DNA from: JACVRW01 sp963803245
Lineage (GTDB): Bacteria; Actinomycetota; Thermoleophilia; Solirubrobacterales; Thermoleophilaceae
Assembly (NCBI GenBank): GCA_963803245.1
Contig: CAWDLI010000011.1
Coordinates: 109,906-173,905 of the forward strand
Length of the DNA: 64,000 nt
Direction: 5' to 3'
Shown here in pieces: positions 46,787 through 54,501 of the stretch; the stretch's first letter is position 1; each line of letters opens with the position of its first letter. The notes beneath the pieces are model-generated. The model did not search any database and had not been told where the DNA came from. It saw only the letters and a program-made list of their open reading frames with translations. The position numbers were made by a program, and so were the translations under genes.

Positions 46787-49700
46787 ATGGACTTCCGCAT
46801 CCTCGGGCCGCTCGAGGCCCATGACGGTGACGACCGGATCGCGCTGGGCGGCGCGCGCCAGCGGGCCCTGCTGGGGTTGCTCCTGCTCCACGCCAACGAG
46901 GTGGTCTCGAGTGACCGTCTCGTCGAGGAGCTCTGGAGCGACGAGCGGCCCACCGGGCGCCCGAGGGCGCTCCAGGTCGCCATCTCGCGTCTGCGAAGCA
47001 CCCTCGAGCCGGACAGGCCCGGAGGCACGGAGAGCCGCGTCCTGGTCACCCGTCCACCGGGCTACGAATTGCTCGTCGAGCCGGGGCAGCTCGACCTCCA
47101 CCGCTTCGAGGACCTGATCGCCGAGGGGCGCACCGCGCTGGCCGCCGGGGACGCCGGCACAGCGTCAGACACCCTCCGAGAAGCGCTCGCTCTCTGGCGC
47201 GGGCCGCCGCTCGCAGACCTCGCCTACGAGTCGTTCGCGCAGGCCGAGATCGCGCGCCTCGACGAGCTCCATTCGGTGGCGATCGAGGAGCGGATCGCCG
47301 CCGACCTGGAGGTAGGGCGCCACCAGGATCTGATCGCCGAGCTACAGACGCTGGTGGAGCGCGAGCCGCTCCGCGAGCGCCTGCGCGGCCAGCTCATGCT
47401 CGCGCTGTACCGGTCTGGACGACAGGCCGAGGCGCTCGAGGTCTACCGGGAGGGCCGCCGCGTTCTGGTGGACGAGCTGGGAATCGAGCCCAGGCGGGAG
47501 CTCCAAGCGCTCGAGGGGGCGATCCTCCGCCACGATCCCGCCCTTGATCCGGGCACCTCCGTTGCTACTCCCGAGCCGGCGGCCGAGCCCTCCCGGAGCG
47601 CACTTGTCGGCCGCGTGTCCGAGCTCGCCGAGATGGTCGCCGGCCTCGATGACGCCTTTGCCGGTCGCGGGCGCCTGTTCCTGCTCGCCGGCGAGCCCGG
47701 CATCGGCAAGAGCCGCCTCGCCGAGGAGCTGGTCACGAAGGCCAGAGCGCGTGATGCCCGTGTGCTCGTCGGCCGCTGCTGGGAGGCCGGCGGCGCGCCG
47801 GTCTACTGGCCCTGGGTTCAGGCCCTGCGCACCTACATCGGCGAGCGCGACCCGGCCGGCCTGCGCGAGGAGCTCGGGACTGGCGCTTGCGACGTCGCGC
47901 AGTTCCTGCCGGAGCTGCGTGAGCTGCTCCGCGACATCCCGGAACCGCCCGTGCTCGACCCGGAGGCCGCCCGCTTCCGCGTCTTCGATGCCGTGGTGTC
48001 GTTCCTCACGCGGGCAGCCGCGGAGCGGCCGATCGTGATCGTTCTCGACGACCTGCACGCCGCGGACGAGCCCTCGCTGCTGCTTCTCCAGTTCGTGGCG
48101 AGGGGTCTCGGCGACAGCCGCCTGCTCGTCGTGGGCGTCTTCCGCGACGTGGACCCGGTCCTCCGCGATCCGCTCGCCTCGGCCCTTTCCGAGCTCGGAA
48201 CAGAGCGTGTCACGAGGCGGATCACGCTCGGCGGCCTGCCCGAGGCGGACGTGGCGGAGTACATCCAGCTGGCCACAGGCCTGACCGCCGACCCGGCGAC
48301 CGTCGCCGCCATCCACGCCCAGACGGAGGGCAACGCGCTGTTCGTCGACGAGGTCACTCGGCTCCTGGTCGCGGAGCAGGTATTCGACAGCTACGCGACG
48401 GCAAACGTGGGCGTGCCGCAGGGGGTTCGCGACGTGATCGGCCGTCGCATTCGACGGTTGTCGGAGGAGAGCAGGCGGACCCTGACGACGGCCTGCGTGC
48501 TGGGCCGCGAGTTCGCGATCGACACGCTCGCACGAATGATCGAGTGCGAGCCGCGAGAGGCACTCGAGCTGCTCGACGAGGCTCTGGAGGCCCGCGCCGT
48601 GGGAGAGGTCCCGGGGGCTCCCGGTCGCCTGCGGTTCTCCCACGCCCTCGTGCGCGACACCCTCTACGACGGGCTCACGGCCTCACGACGAGTGAGCCTG
48701 CATGCGCGGGCCGGCGAGGCCGTCGAGGCACTTCATGCCGGCAACGAAGAGCCGCACCTCGCGGAGTTGGCGCACCACTTCGCTGAAGCCACCCCCGCGG
48801 GCACGGCTGCGCGCGCGGTCGACTACGCACGGCGCGCCGGAGACCGCGCCGCCGGGTTGCTCGCCTACGAAGAGGCCATCCGCCTGTACACCCTGGCCAT
48901 CGAGACGCTCGAGCTCTCCGGCCGGGACGACGAGGACACTCGATGCGAGCTGCTTCTGGCCCTGGGCGCCGCCGAGGCCAGGGGCGGCGCCTTCGGTGCC
49001 GCGAAGGAGACCTTCGTACTTGCGGCCGACCTTGCCCGGAAGCTCGGAACGGCCGACCAGCTCGCCCGCGCCGCACTGGGGTACGGCGGGCGCTACGTCT
49101 GGTTCCGGGCGGGCAAGGATCAGCGGCTGATCGGCCTGCTCGAGGATGCCCTCGAGGCCCAGCCGGACGCCAACAGCGGGATGCGGGCGATGCTCCTCGC
49201 CCGGCTTGCCGGAGCGTTGCGCGACCGGCCCGTGCCCGAGCGGCGAGAGGCTCTCACGACCGAGGCGGTGGAGATCGCGCGCGAGCTCGGGGACCCGGCA
49301 ACGCTGGCCTACGCGATCGAAGGCACCTATGCGTCGATCTCCTGGCCGAGGGACACGGACGGCTGGCTCTCCATGGCCAGGGAGCTGTGCCTGCTCGCCG
49401 AGGAGCTGGGCGATATGGAGAAGGCCTTCGCGGGCCACCTCCACGCCTTCGGCGCCTTCATGGTGCGAGGCGACCTGGAGGCTGCTGACCTCGAGTTCGC
49501 CGCCGTGGCGGCCGTGGCCCACGAGCTTCGCCAGCCCCTTCAGCTGTGGGGGCTCACGATGGCCGGGGTCATGCGGGCGCTCCAGTTCGGGCACATCGAC
49601 GAGGCGGAGCGGCTCGTCGAGCGCGAGGCCGCGCTCGGATCCGATGGGCAGGGAGACCTCACCGACGACGCGACATTCCACTATGTGAGTCACTTTCACG

Positions 49701-50317
49701 AGTGGGCGCTCGGGCGCGAACGGGGAGGCCTGGCCCAGGTCCGTGAGTCGCTTGAGGGCTTCGTCGCCGAATACCCCACCTACTTCATCTTTCGGTGCAT
49801 GCTGGTGAGCACGTACAGCGAGCTCGACGAGGTGGACACCGCCAGGGCGGAGCTCGCGAGGATCGCCACGGATGACTTCCACGTGCTCGAGGTCGGCTCC
49901 GAGTGGTTCTTCGGGGCGAGCCTGCTCGCCGAGGTCTGCGAGCGCCTCGATGACCCGGCGCACGCCCCGCGCCTGTACGAGGCGCTCCTGCCCTATGGCG
50001 ACCACTTCGTGATCACCCACCCCGAGATCAACCTCGGCTCGGCCGCCCGCTATCTGGGCCTTCTCGCTCTGGTGATGGGGCGCTCGGATGACGCCGTGCA
50101 GCACCTCGAGCAGGCGCTCGGGGCAAACGAGCGTCTGGGATTCCGGCCCTGGCTGGCGCGCACACAGGCCGACCTGGCACGCACGCTCATCAGGCGAGGC
50201 GGCCCCGGTGACATGGAAAGAGCCGCCGAGCTGTACGACACGGCCACAGAGAGCTTCGTGACCCTGGGGATGAAGGAGCCGGCCGAGAGACTGCGGCGCG
50301 CGGTCGGCGGCCGCTGA
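46787..50317 (+). CDS. SARP/BTAD regulator with AAA ATPase and TPR-like region
   Basis: A 1176-residue transcription activator. The N terminus is a Trans_reg_C-like winged helix (DFRILGPLEAHDGDDRIALGGARQRALLG) followed by a bacterial transcriptional activation (BTAD) domain to about 245. An AAA/ATPase module starts near 270: Walker A GEPGIGKSRLAEEL and Walker B IVIVLDDLHAADEPSLLLLQ, with LSGLPEADVAEYI-type sensor regions. The rest, about 600 residues, is helical repeat of TPR character. This is the AfsR-like regulator layout without a C-terminal LuxR helix. The ATG at 46787 starts the DNA-binding domain; TAGGAC is 5 bases upstream. No biosynthetic cluster is adjacent, so targets are unknown. 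Confidence 0.87.
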   Translation: MDFRILGPLEAHDGDDRIALGGARQRALLGLLLLHANEVVSSDRLVEELWSDERPTGRPRALQVAISRLRSTLEPDRPGGTESRVLVTRPPGYELLVEPGQLDLHRFEDLIAEGRTALAAGDAGTASDTLREALALWRGPPLADLAYESFAQAEIARLDELHSVAIEERIAADLEVGRHQDLIAELQTLVEREPLRERLRGQLMLALYRSGRQAEALEVYREGRRVLVDELGIEPRRELQALEGAILRHDPALDPGTSVATPEPAAEPSRSALVGRVSELAEMVAGLDDAFAGRGRLFLLAGEPGIGKSRLAEELVTKARARDARVLVGRCWEAGGAPVYWPWVQALRTYIGERDPAGLREELGTGACDVAQFLPELRELLRDIPEPPVLDPEAARFRVFDAVVSFLTRAAAERPIVIVLDDLHAADEPSLLLLQFVARGLGDSRLLVVGVFRDVDPVLRDPLASALSELGTERVTRRITLGGLPEADVAEYIQLATGLTADPATVAAIHAQTEGNALFVDEVTRLLVAEQVFDSYATANVGVPQGVRDVIGRRIRRLSEESRRTLTTACVLGREFAIDTLARMIECEPREALELLDEALEARAVGEVPGAPGRLRFSHALVRDTLYDGLTASRRVSLHARAGEAVEALHAGNEEPHLAELAHHFAEATPAGTAARAVDYARRAGDRAAGLLAYEEAIRLYTLAIETLELSGRDDEDTRCELLLALGAAEARGGAFGAAKETFVLAADLARKLGTADQLARAALGYGGRYVWFRAGKDQRLIGLLEDALEAQPDANSGMRAMLLARLAGALRDRPVPERREALTTEAVEIARELGDPATLAYAIEGTYASISWPRDTDGWLSMARELCLLAEELGDMEKAFAGHLHAFGAFMVRGDLEAADLEFAAVAAVAHELRQPLQLWGLTMAGVMRALQFGHIDEAERLVEREAALGSDGQGDLTDDATFHYVSHFHEWALGRERGGLAQVRESLEGFVAEYPTYFIFRCMLVSTYSELDEVDTARAELARIATDDFHVLEVGSEWFFGASLLAEVCERLDDPAHAPRLYEALLPYGDHFVITHPEINLGSAARYLGLLALVMGRSDDAVQHLEQALGANERLGFRPWLARTQADLARTLIRRGGPGDMERAAELYDTATESFVTLGMKEPAERLRRAVGGR

Positions 50318-50327
50318 GGCCGGCAGG

Positions 50328-50362
50328 CCGGGGGGCGGGCGCTCGTGCGCCGCGCCCCCCGG
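50328..50362. terminator. Bidirectional terminator hairpin
   Basis: CCGGGGGGCG pairs perfectly with CGCCCCCCGG over 10 bases, and the interior forms GGCGC-TCGT-GCGCC, giving a 15-pair stem with one bulged base. It starts 11 bases after the SARP stop and ends 9 bases from the stop of the opposite-strand gene, so it can serve both. Confidence 0.75.
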
Positions 50363-50370
50363 GGGTGGAG

Positions 50371-50706
50371 CTAGTGCGCGCCGCCGATGGCCGACGCGAC
50401 CGAGGCCTCGTCCGGACCGGAGGAGACGGGGCGGCCGATCGCGGCCGCGGTTGAGGACTCGTCCTTGCCGGCGGACGAGACGGGCACCGACGGGCTACCG
50501 ATGGCCGCGGCCACGCTCGCCTCGTTGGGGCCGCTGGCGACCGGAGTCCGCGAGGTCTGCTTGACCACGATCGGGCTCGGCTGGGCGGTTCCGGCGTTCT
50601 CGTCGAGGGCGGCGTAGATGCCGGTCGCTCCGGCAGCGCCGATCGCGAGCGCGAGTACGGGGGCAACCAATGAGCGGGTGTTGGGCAGGTGTGCGGCGTA
50701 TTGCAT
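50371..50706 (-). CDS. Small membrane-anchored protein with three AIG repeats
   Basis: A 111-residue protein of unknown function. One membrane helix (SLVAPVLALAIGAAGATGIYAAL) near residues 12-34 is followed by an exported tail of three copies of a roughly 15-residue repeat: SGPNEASVAAAIG, AGKDESSTAAAIG and SGPDEASVASAIG. The ATG at 50706 is preferred because AGGAGG lies 7 bases before it; GTG at 50715 is an alternative. It shares the bidirectional terminator with the SARP regulator and lies downstream of exonuclease III on the same strand. The repeat suggests a binding or spacer role, but nothing more is visible. Confidence 0.65.
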   Translation of the reverse strand: MQYAAHLPNTRSLVAPVLALAIGAAGATGIYAALDENAGTAQPSPIVVKQTSRTPVASGPNEASVAAAIGSPSVPVSSAGKDESSTAAAIGRPVSSGPDEASVASAIGGAH

Positions 50707-50847
50707 TCTCTCCACCTCCTGTGAGGGCCCTGTCGCTGGGGGCGGGTGGCTGTGCGAGCCCGTGCGAGTCCTCTGCGGCGGGGCCTGTCTCTGAATTGCA
50801 CATGTTGTAACTCGCGCACTGCAGGCCCACTGGGAGTGTCGTCACAC

Positions 50848-51618
50848 TTATTCGCGCAGCTCGGCGAGCAACGGAGCGTGATCCGACGGCTTGGGCCCCA
50901 TCCGGAAGCTCCGGTCGATCCCACAAGACTCGAGCCGTGCCGCCAGCGGCGGCGACAAGAGCACGGCGTCGATCCGCAGCCCCAGGCCGCTCTGGAAGTG
51001 GCCTTGGCGGTAATCCCACCACGTGTAGCCGGGCTCCTCGGATTCGAGCGAGCGGTAGGCGTCGGTCACGCCGGCGTCGAGCAGCGCCCGGAATCGCTCG
51101 CGCTCTGCCGGCGTCACGTGAGTCTCGTCACGGAAGGCCACCGGGTCGTACACGTCGAGGTCTGTCGGGCAGACGTTGAAGTCCCCGCCGACCACGAGCG
51201 GCCGGTGGGCGAGCGCGCCGATGCGCTCCGCCATGGCGTCGAGAAAGTGCAGCTTGTCCACGTAAGGCGGCGTGTCCACGGCGCGGCCATTGGGCACGTA
51301 CACCGACACCACGCGGGTCCCGTCGACAGTCGCCTCGAGCCAGCGGGCCTCCTCCTGCGCGGGCGCGCCATCGAGTCCCGCGCGGACATCCGCGACGGAG
51401 GCGCCGGCGGGCGCCGCGATCGCCACGCCCGCCCAGCGCCCGGCGCTGTGGTGGACCGCCTGGTAGCCGGCGGCCTCGAGCTCCATCTGCGGGAACCCGT
51501 CGGGCTCACTCTTCGTCTCCTGCAGCAGGAGGAGATCGGGCTGGTGCAGCTCGACAAACCTGAGTACGCGCGGCATCCTCAATTTCAGGGAGTTCACGTT
51601 CCAGGTGGCGATCCGCAC
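50848..51618 (-). CDS. xth: Exodeoxyribonuclease III
   Basis: A 256-residue AP endonuclease/3'-5' exonuclease of base excision repair. Family motifs are complete: RIATWNVNSLKLRM, LLLLQETKSEPDGFP with the metal Glu, SVYVPNGRAVDTPPY, VVGGDFNVCPTDLDVYDP with Asp/Asn, GYTWWDYRQGHFQSGLGLRIDAVLLS and SDHAPLLAEL with the catalytic Asp/His. The start is GTG at 51618; TAGGCT lies 8 bases upstream on this strand with no Shine-Dalgarno, giving a leaderless pattern that shares its TA with the promoter of the divergent small gene. Confidence 0.94.
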   Translation of the reverse strand: MRIATWNVNSLKLRMPRVLRFVELHQPDLLLLQETKSEPDGFPQMELEAAGYQAVHHSAGRWAGVAIAAPAGASVADVRAGLDGAPAQEEARWLEATVDGTRVVSVYVPNGRAVDTPPYVDKLHFLDAMAERIGALAHRPLVVGGDFNVCPTDLDVYDPVAFRDETHVTPAERERFRALLDAGVTDAYRSLESEEPGYTWWDYRQGHFQSGLGLRIDAVLLSPPLAARLESCGIDRSFRMGPKPSDHAPLLAELRE

Positions 51619-51626
51619 GGCCGCTC

Positions 51627-51636
51627 AGCCTATGCT
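51627..51636. promoter_or_regulatory. Overlapping divergent -10 boxes of xth and a small gene
   Basis: On the plus strand TATGCT (51631-51636) ends 6 bases before the GTG of the small membrane protein. On the minus strand TAGGCT (51632-51627) ends 8 bases before the GTG of xth. The two boxes share the palindromic TA at 51631-51632, so one opened site could fire in either direction. This is predicted from sequence only. Confidence 0.55.
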
Positions 51637-51642
51637 GCGTGT

Positions 51643-51876
51643 GTGCCACTGGTCGCCTACATCGACGCGCCCAGGCCCGCCGAGCCGGAGCCCCCGTGGG
51701 AGCCCGACTGGAGCGTCTGGCGCCCGGCCGGAGCCGCGCTCGCGGCGGGGGTCGCGGCCGGACACGTGGACGGCGTCGCCGCGCTCGTGCTGATCCTGCT
51801 CGCCTTCGGACTTGCCTGCCGCTCCCTCGACGCCGCCCTGCCCTACCGGCAGGGCCTGCGCGAGCACCGGCAGTGA
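51643..51876 (+). CDS. Small membrane protein, 77 residues
   Basis: A short protein with a Pro/Trp-rich head (AYIDAPRPAEPEPPWEPDWSVWRP), one or two hydrophobic helices (AALAAGVAAG and VAALVLILLAFGLACRSL) and a short basic tail. The start is GTG at 51643 with TATGCT 6 bases upstream, probably leaderless. It is divergent from exonuclease III and is followed after 22 bases by the Nei-type glycosylase gene. I do not recognise a family; the leaderless promoter and good coding composition support it. Confidence 0.6.
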   Translation: MPLVAYIDAPRPAEPEPPWEPDWSVWRPAGAALAAGVAAGHVDGVAALVLILLAFGLACRSLDAALPYRQGLREHRQ

Positions 51877-51898
51877 CGCGTATCTAGATTCGAGCCGT

Positions 51899-52675
51899 AT
51901 GCCCGAGGGCGACACGATCCACAATGCCGCGCGGCGGGTAGGCGCCGCGCTCGTCGGCAAGCCGATCGAGACGATCGAGACGCCGCAGCGCCGGCACGCG
52001 CTGGATCGCTGGCCGGAGCGCCTGCACGGTCGCGGGGTCCGCGCCGTGGACGCCCACGGCAAGCACCTGTTCCTGCGCTTCGAGGGCGACCTCACGCTTC
52101 ACTCCCATCTCCGCATGGGCGGCGCCTGGTCGGTGTACCGGCGCGGTCAGCGCTGGCGGCGCAGCCCTCGCCGCGCCTGGCTGGTGATCCGCACGCCTGA
52201 GCACGAGGTGGTCCAGTTCGACGGGCCGGTGCTCGAGCTGATGACCGACTCGCGCACCCGCTTCGACCAGCGGCTCGCGAACCTGGGGCCGGACGTGCTG
52301 GCGGACAACTTCGACGAGCAGGCCTTCCTCCGCCGGCTCCGCGAGGACGACCAGACCCGCGGGATCGCCGACGCGCTGCTCGACCAGCGCACCCTCGCCG
52401 GCATCGGCAACCTCTGGAAGGCGGAGGCGTGCTTCCTCGCGGGCGTGAACCCCTGGCGGCCGGTCGGCGAGGTCACGGACGCGCTCGCCCTCGAGATCGT
52501 CGAGGGGATCCGGCCGCTCATGCGGGCATCCGCCGAGGGCGGCTTCCAGCAGCGCAACCCCTGGGTGTTCGAGCGTCACGGCCGCCCGTGCCGGCGCTGC
52601 GACACGCTCATCAAGGCCCGCGGGCAGGGCGACGACAACCGGACCACCTACTGGTGCCCAAGCTGCCAGGCATGA
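51899..52675 (+). CDS. nei: Fpg/Nei family DNA glycosylase, Nei-like
   Basis: A 258-residue bifunctional glycosylase/AP lyase for oxidised bases. The catalytic Pro2-Glu3 is exact (MPEGDTIHNAARRV), a conserved Lys lies in HGKHLFLRF, and the helix-two-turn-helix is LLDQRTLAGIGNLWKAEACFLAGVNP. The C-terminal zinc finger has CRRC and CPSC. The spacing and MPEGDTI start match Nei/endonuclease VIII 2 types more than Fpg. The ATG at 51899 has TAGATT (51885-51890) 8 bases upstream and no Shine-Dalgarno. The stop overlaps the downstream gene by ATGA. Confidence 0.92.
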   Translation: MPEGDTIHNAARRVGAALVGKPIETIETPQRRHALDRWPERLHGRGVRAVDAHGKHLFLRFEGDLTLHSHLRMGGAWSVYRRGQRWRRSPRRAWLVIRTPEHEVVQFDGPVLELMTDSRTRFDQRLANLGPDVLADNFDEQAFLRRLREDDQTRGIADALLDQRTLAGIGNLWKAEACFLAGVNPWRPVGEVTDALALEIVEGIRPLMRASAEGGFQQRNPWVFERHGRPCRRCDTLIKARGQGDDNRTTYWCPSCQA

Positions 52676-53358
52676 TCCGCGTAGGCCACAAGGGCGCCGA
52701 CCACGTGGCGCCGGGCAACACCTTCGAGAGCTTCAGGGCCGCGCTCGAGCACGGCGTGGACATGATCGAGTTCGACATCCTGAAGGCTCGCGACGGGCGG
52801 CTCGTGCTGGCGCACGACTACGAGGACGCCACCGGGCGCAATGCGCTGTCGCTGGAGCAGGGCCTGGATCACCTGGCCGGGAGCGAGTACGCGCACCTGC
52901 AGCTGGACGTGGACCTGAAGCTCCCCGGCTATGAGCGCGAGGTGGTGGACGGCCTGGTGGAGCGGGGCCTGGCCGAGCGCTCACTCGTCTCGACCATGTA
53001 CGTGGAAAGCCTCGAGCGGCTGGGCGAGCTGCGCCCGGGGCTGCGCCGCGGCTGGTCGGTGCCGCGCGTGAAGCGCGACTACACACGCTCCGTGCTCGCG
53101 CTGCCCGCCTACGGCGTCATCCGCTGGATGCGCGCCCGGCTTCCCGGGCAGGCCGCCGCGCGAATCGGAGCCGGCGGCTGCGAGGCGATCATGGCCCACC
53201 GCCTGCTCGTCGGCGCCCGCCTCGTGAATGCGGTGCACGCCGCCGGAGGCGAGGTCTACGTGTGGACGGTGGACGACGCCCGCCGGATCAAGGCATTCGA
53301 GGCACTGGGCGTGGACGGCGTGATCACAAACGACCCGCGCCTGTTCGACGCCACATAG
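52672..53358 (+). CDS. Glycerophosphodiester phosphodiesterase
   Basis: A 228-residue TIM-barrel phosphodiesterase (GDPD family) that would release glycerol 3-phosphate and an alcohol from lipid headgroups. Catalytic features are VGHKGADHVAPGNTFESF (His-Lys-Gly in place of the usual His-Arg-Gly), MIEFDILKARDGRLVLAHDY with the metal Glu-Asp and the second His, and VYVWTVDDARRIKAFEALGVDGVITNDP at the end. No signal peptide is visible, so it is probably cytoplasmic. The ATG at 52672 overlaps the Nei stop (ATGA). Confidence 0.88.
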   Translation: MIRVGHKGADHVAPGNTFESFRAALEHGVDMIEFDILKARDGRLVLAHDYEDATGRNALSLEQGLDHLAGSEYAHLQLDVDLKLPGYEREVVDGLVERGLAERSLVSTMYVESLERLGELRPGLRRGWSVPRVKRDYTRSVLALPAYGVIRWMRARLPGQAAARIGAGGCEAIMAHRLLVGARLVNAVHAAGGEVYVWTVDDARRIKAFEALGVDGVITNDPRLFDAT

Positions 53359-53368
53359 GAAGCGCTGA

Positions 53369-53848
53369 TCAGGAGATCGCGCAGGCGGCCTGTGAGCCGC
53401 CGATGTCGCTGGCCATGCCCGCCTGTGTGACGGCCTGGCTCGAGCGGGCGACCTGGTCGCCGTTGCGCCACTGCACGTCGGCCACGGCGCGAAGCTGCTT
53501 GGTGCGCCCGTCCGCCGGCTGGTCGATCTGGAAGGTGTACCCGGCCTGCTGAGCCGTCTGGCCGGCGCTCCCGACCTCGAGCCAGGGCGAGCCGGCCACG
53601 CCGTCCACCGGCAGCCACGCGCCCTGCGACTCGCTGTACCACTGGAGCGCAAAGCGGGCATAGATGATCTCGTCGCCACCGTCGCCGGACACGCCGACGC
53701 GGGCGCCCACCTGGTTGGAGGCGGGATCGCAGACGTTGACGGTCGCCCAGGACTGGGCGATCGGCTCCTCATCCGCGGCGGCGGCACGGCCGACCACGGC
53801 GAGGGCGAGCGCGGCGCAGAGCGCCACAGGGACGATGATCCGTATCAC
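53369..53848 (-). CDS. Secreted protein of unknown function
   Basis: A 159-residue exported protein: a signal peptide (VIRIIVPVALCAALALAVVGRAAA) then a beta-rich domain with two Cys (VNVCDPASNQ and QAACAIS), probably disulfide-linked, and repeated Trp/Tyr patterns (YARFALQWYSESQGAWLPVDG). I do not recognise a family. GTG at 53848 gives the signal peptide exactly; a longer frame to 53935 would add 29 polar residues before it. It is convergent with the phosphodiesterase and divergent from the ECF sigma factor. Confidence 0.65.
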   Translation of the reverse strand: MIRIIVPVALCAALALAVVGRAAAADEEPIAQSWATVNVCDPASNQVGARVGVSGDGGDEIIYARFALQWYSESQGAWLPVDGVAGSPWLEVGSAGQTAQQAGYTFQIDQPADGRTKQLRAVADVQWRNGDQVARSSQAVTQAGMASDIGGSQAACAIS

Positions 53849-53952
53849 CAGAGGTCTAATCGGCGGTGCGGCGAGGAACCTGAAGCGGTGGTCTGCATGA
53901 GATGTTTCACTGGAACCGTGTGATGGATCGGCCACCTGGTCGTAGTACCGAC

Positions 53953-54501
53953 ATGGAAGCCGGCATCAGCGCGACGATCGCGGGGGGCCCACCGCTCGCC
54001 GTGCCGTCCGAGGCCGAGACCTTCGCCGAGCTCTATGAGCGCTGCTTCACGCGCGTGTACGGGTACGTGGCCTCCCTCCTGCGCGACCGCTCCGCCGCTG
54101 AGGACGTGACCGCCCAGGCGTTCGAGCGCGCCTACCGCAAGCGCTCCAGCTACCGGTCCGGGCGCGGCAGCACCGAGGCATGGCTGTTCGGCATCGCCCG
54201 CAACGCCGCCCTCGACGAGCTGCGCCGGCGCAAGCGCCACGCGCCGCTCGACAGCGAGCCCGAGGACCGCACGCTGCCCGGTCCCGACGAGCAGGCGGAG
54301 CTCGAGCTGAAGCGCGACGTCGTGCGCGCCGCTCTCGCCACCCTCGACCCACGCGAGCGCGACCTGGTGGCGCTCAAGTTCGCGGGCGGTCTCTCGAACG
54401 CCGAGATCGCGGGCGTGCTCGGCACCACCGAGTCCAACGTGGGCACCCGTCTCCATCGAACCGTCACGAAGCTGAGGAAGGCCTGCGATGAACTCGCCTG
54501 A
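53953..54501 (+). CDS. ECF-type RNA polymerase sigma factor
   Basis: A 182-residue group 4 sigma factor with region 2 (FAELYERCFTRVYGYVASLLRDRSAAEDVTAQAFERAYRKRS, WLFGIARNAALDELRRRKR) and region 4 (ALATLDPRERDLVALKFAGGLSNAEIAGVLGTTESNVGTRLHRT). It would direct polymerase to a small regulon. ATG at 53953 is taken as the start; ATG or GTG codons up to 53902 are possible. Its 3' end overlaps the DUF4349 gene by 14 bases, so that membrane protein is its likely partner. Confidence 0.9.
   Translation: MEAGISATIAGGPPLAVPSEAETFAELYERCFTRVYGYVASLLRDRSAAEDVTAQAFERAYRKRSSYRSGRGSTEAWLFGIARNAALDELRRRKRHAPLDSEPEDRTLPGPDEQAELELKRDVVRAALATLDPRERDLVALKFAGGLSNAEIAGVLGTTESNVGTRLHRTVTKLRKACDELA

Noticed and set aside
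46787..50317. A secondary metabolite cluster marked by the SARP regulator
   Set aside because: Flanking genes are a VOC protein, exonuclease III and small membrane proteins, with no biosynthetic enzymes, so it is an orphan regulator.
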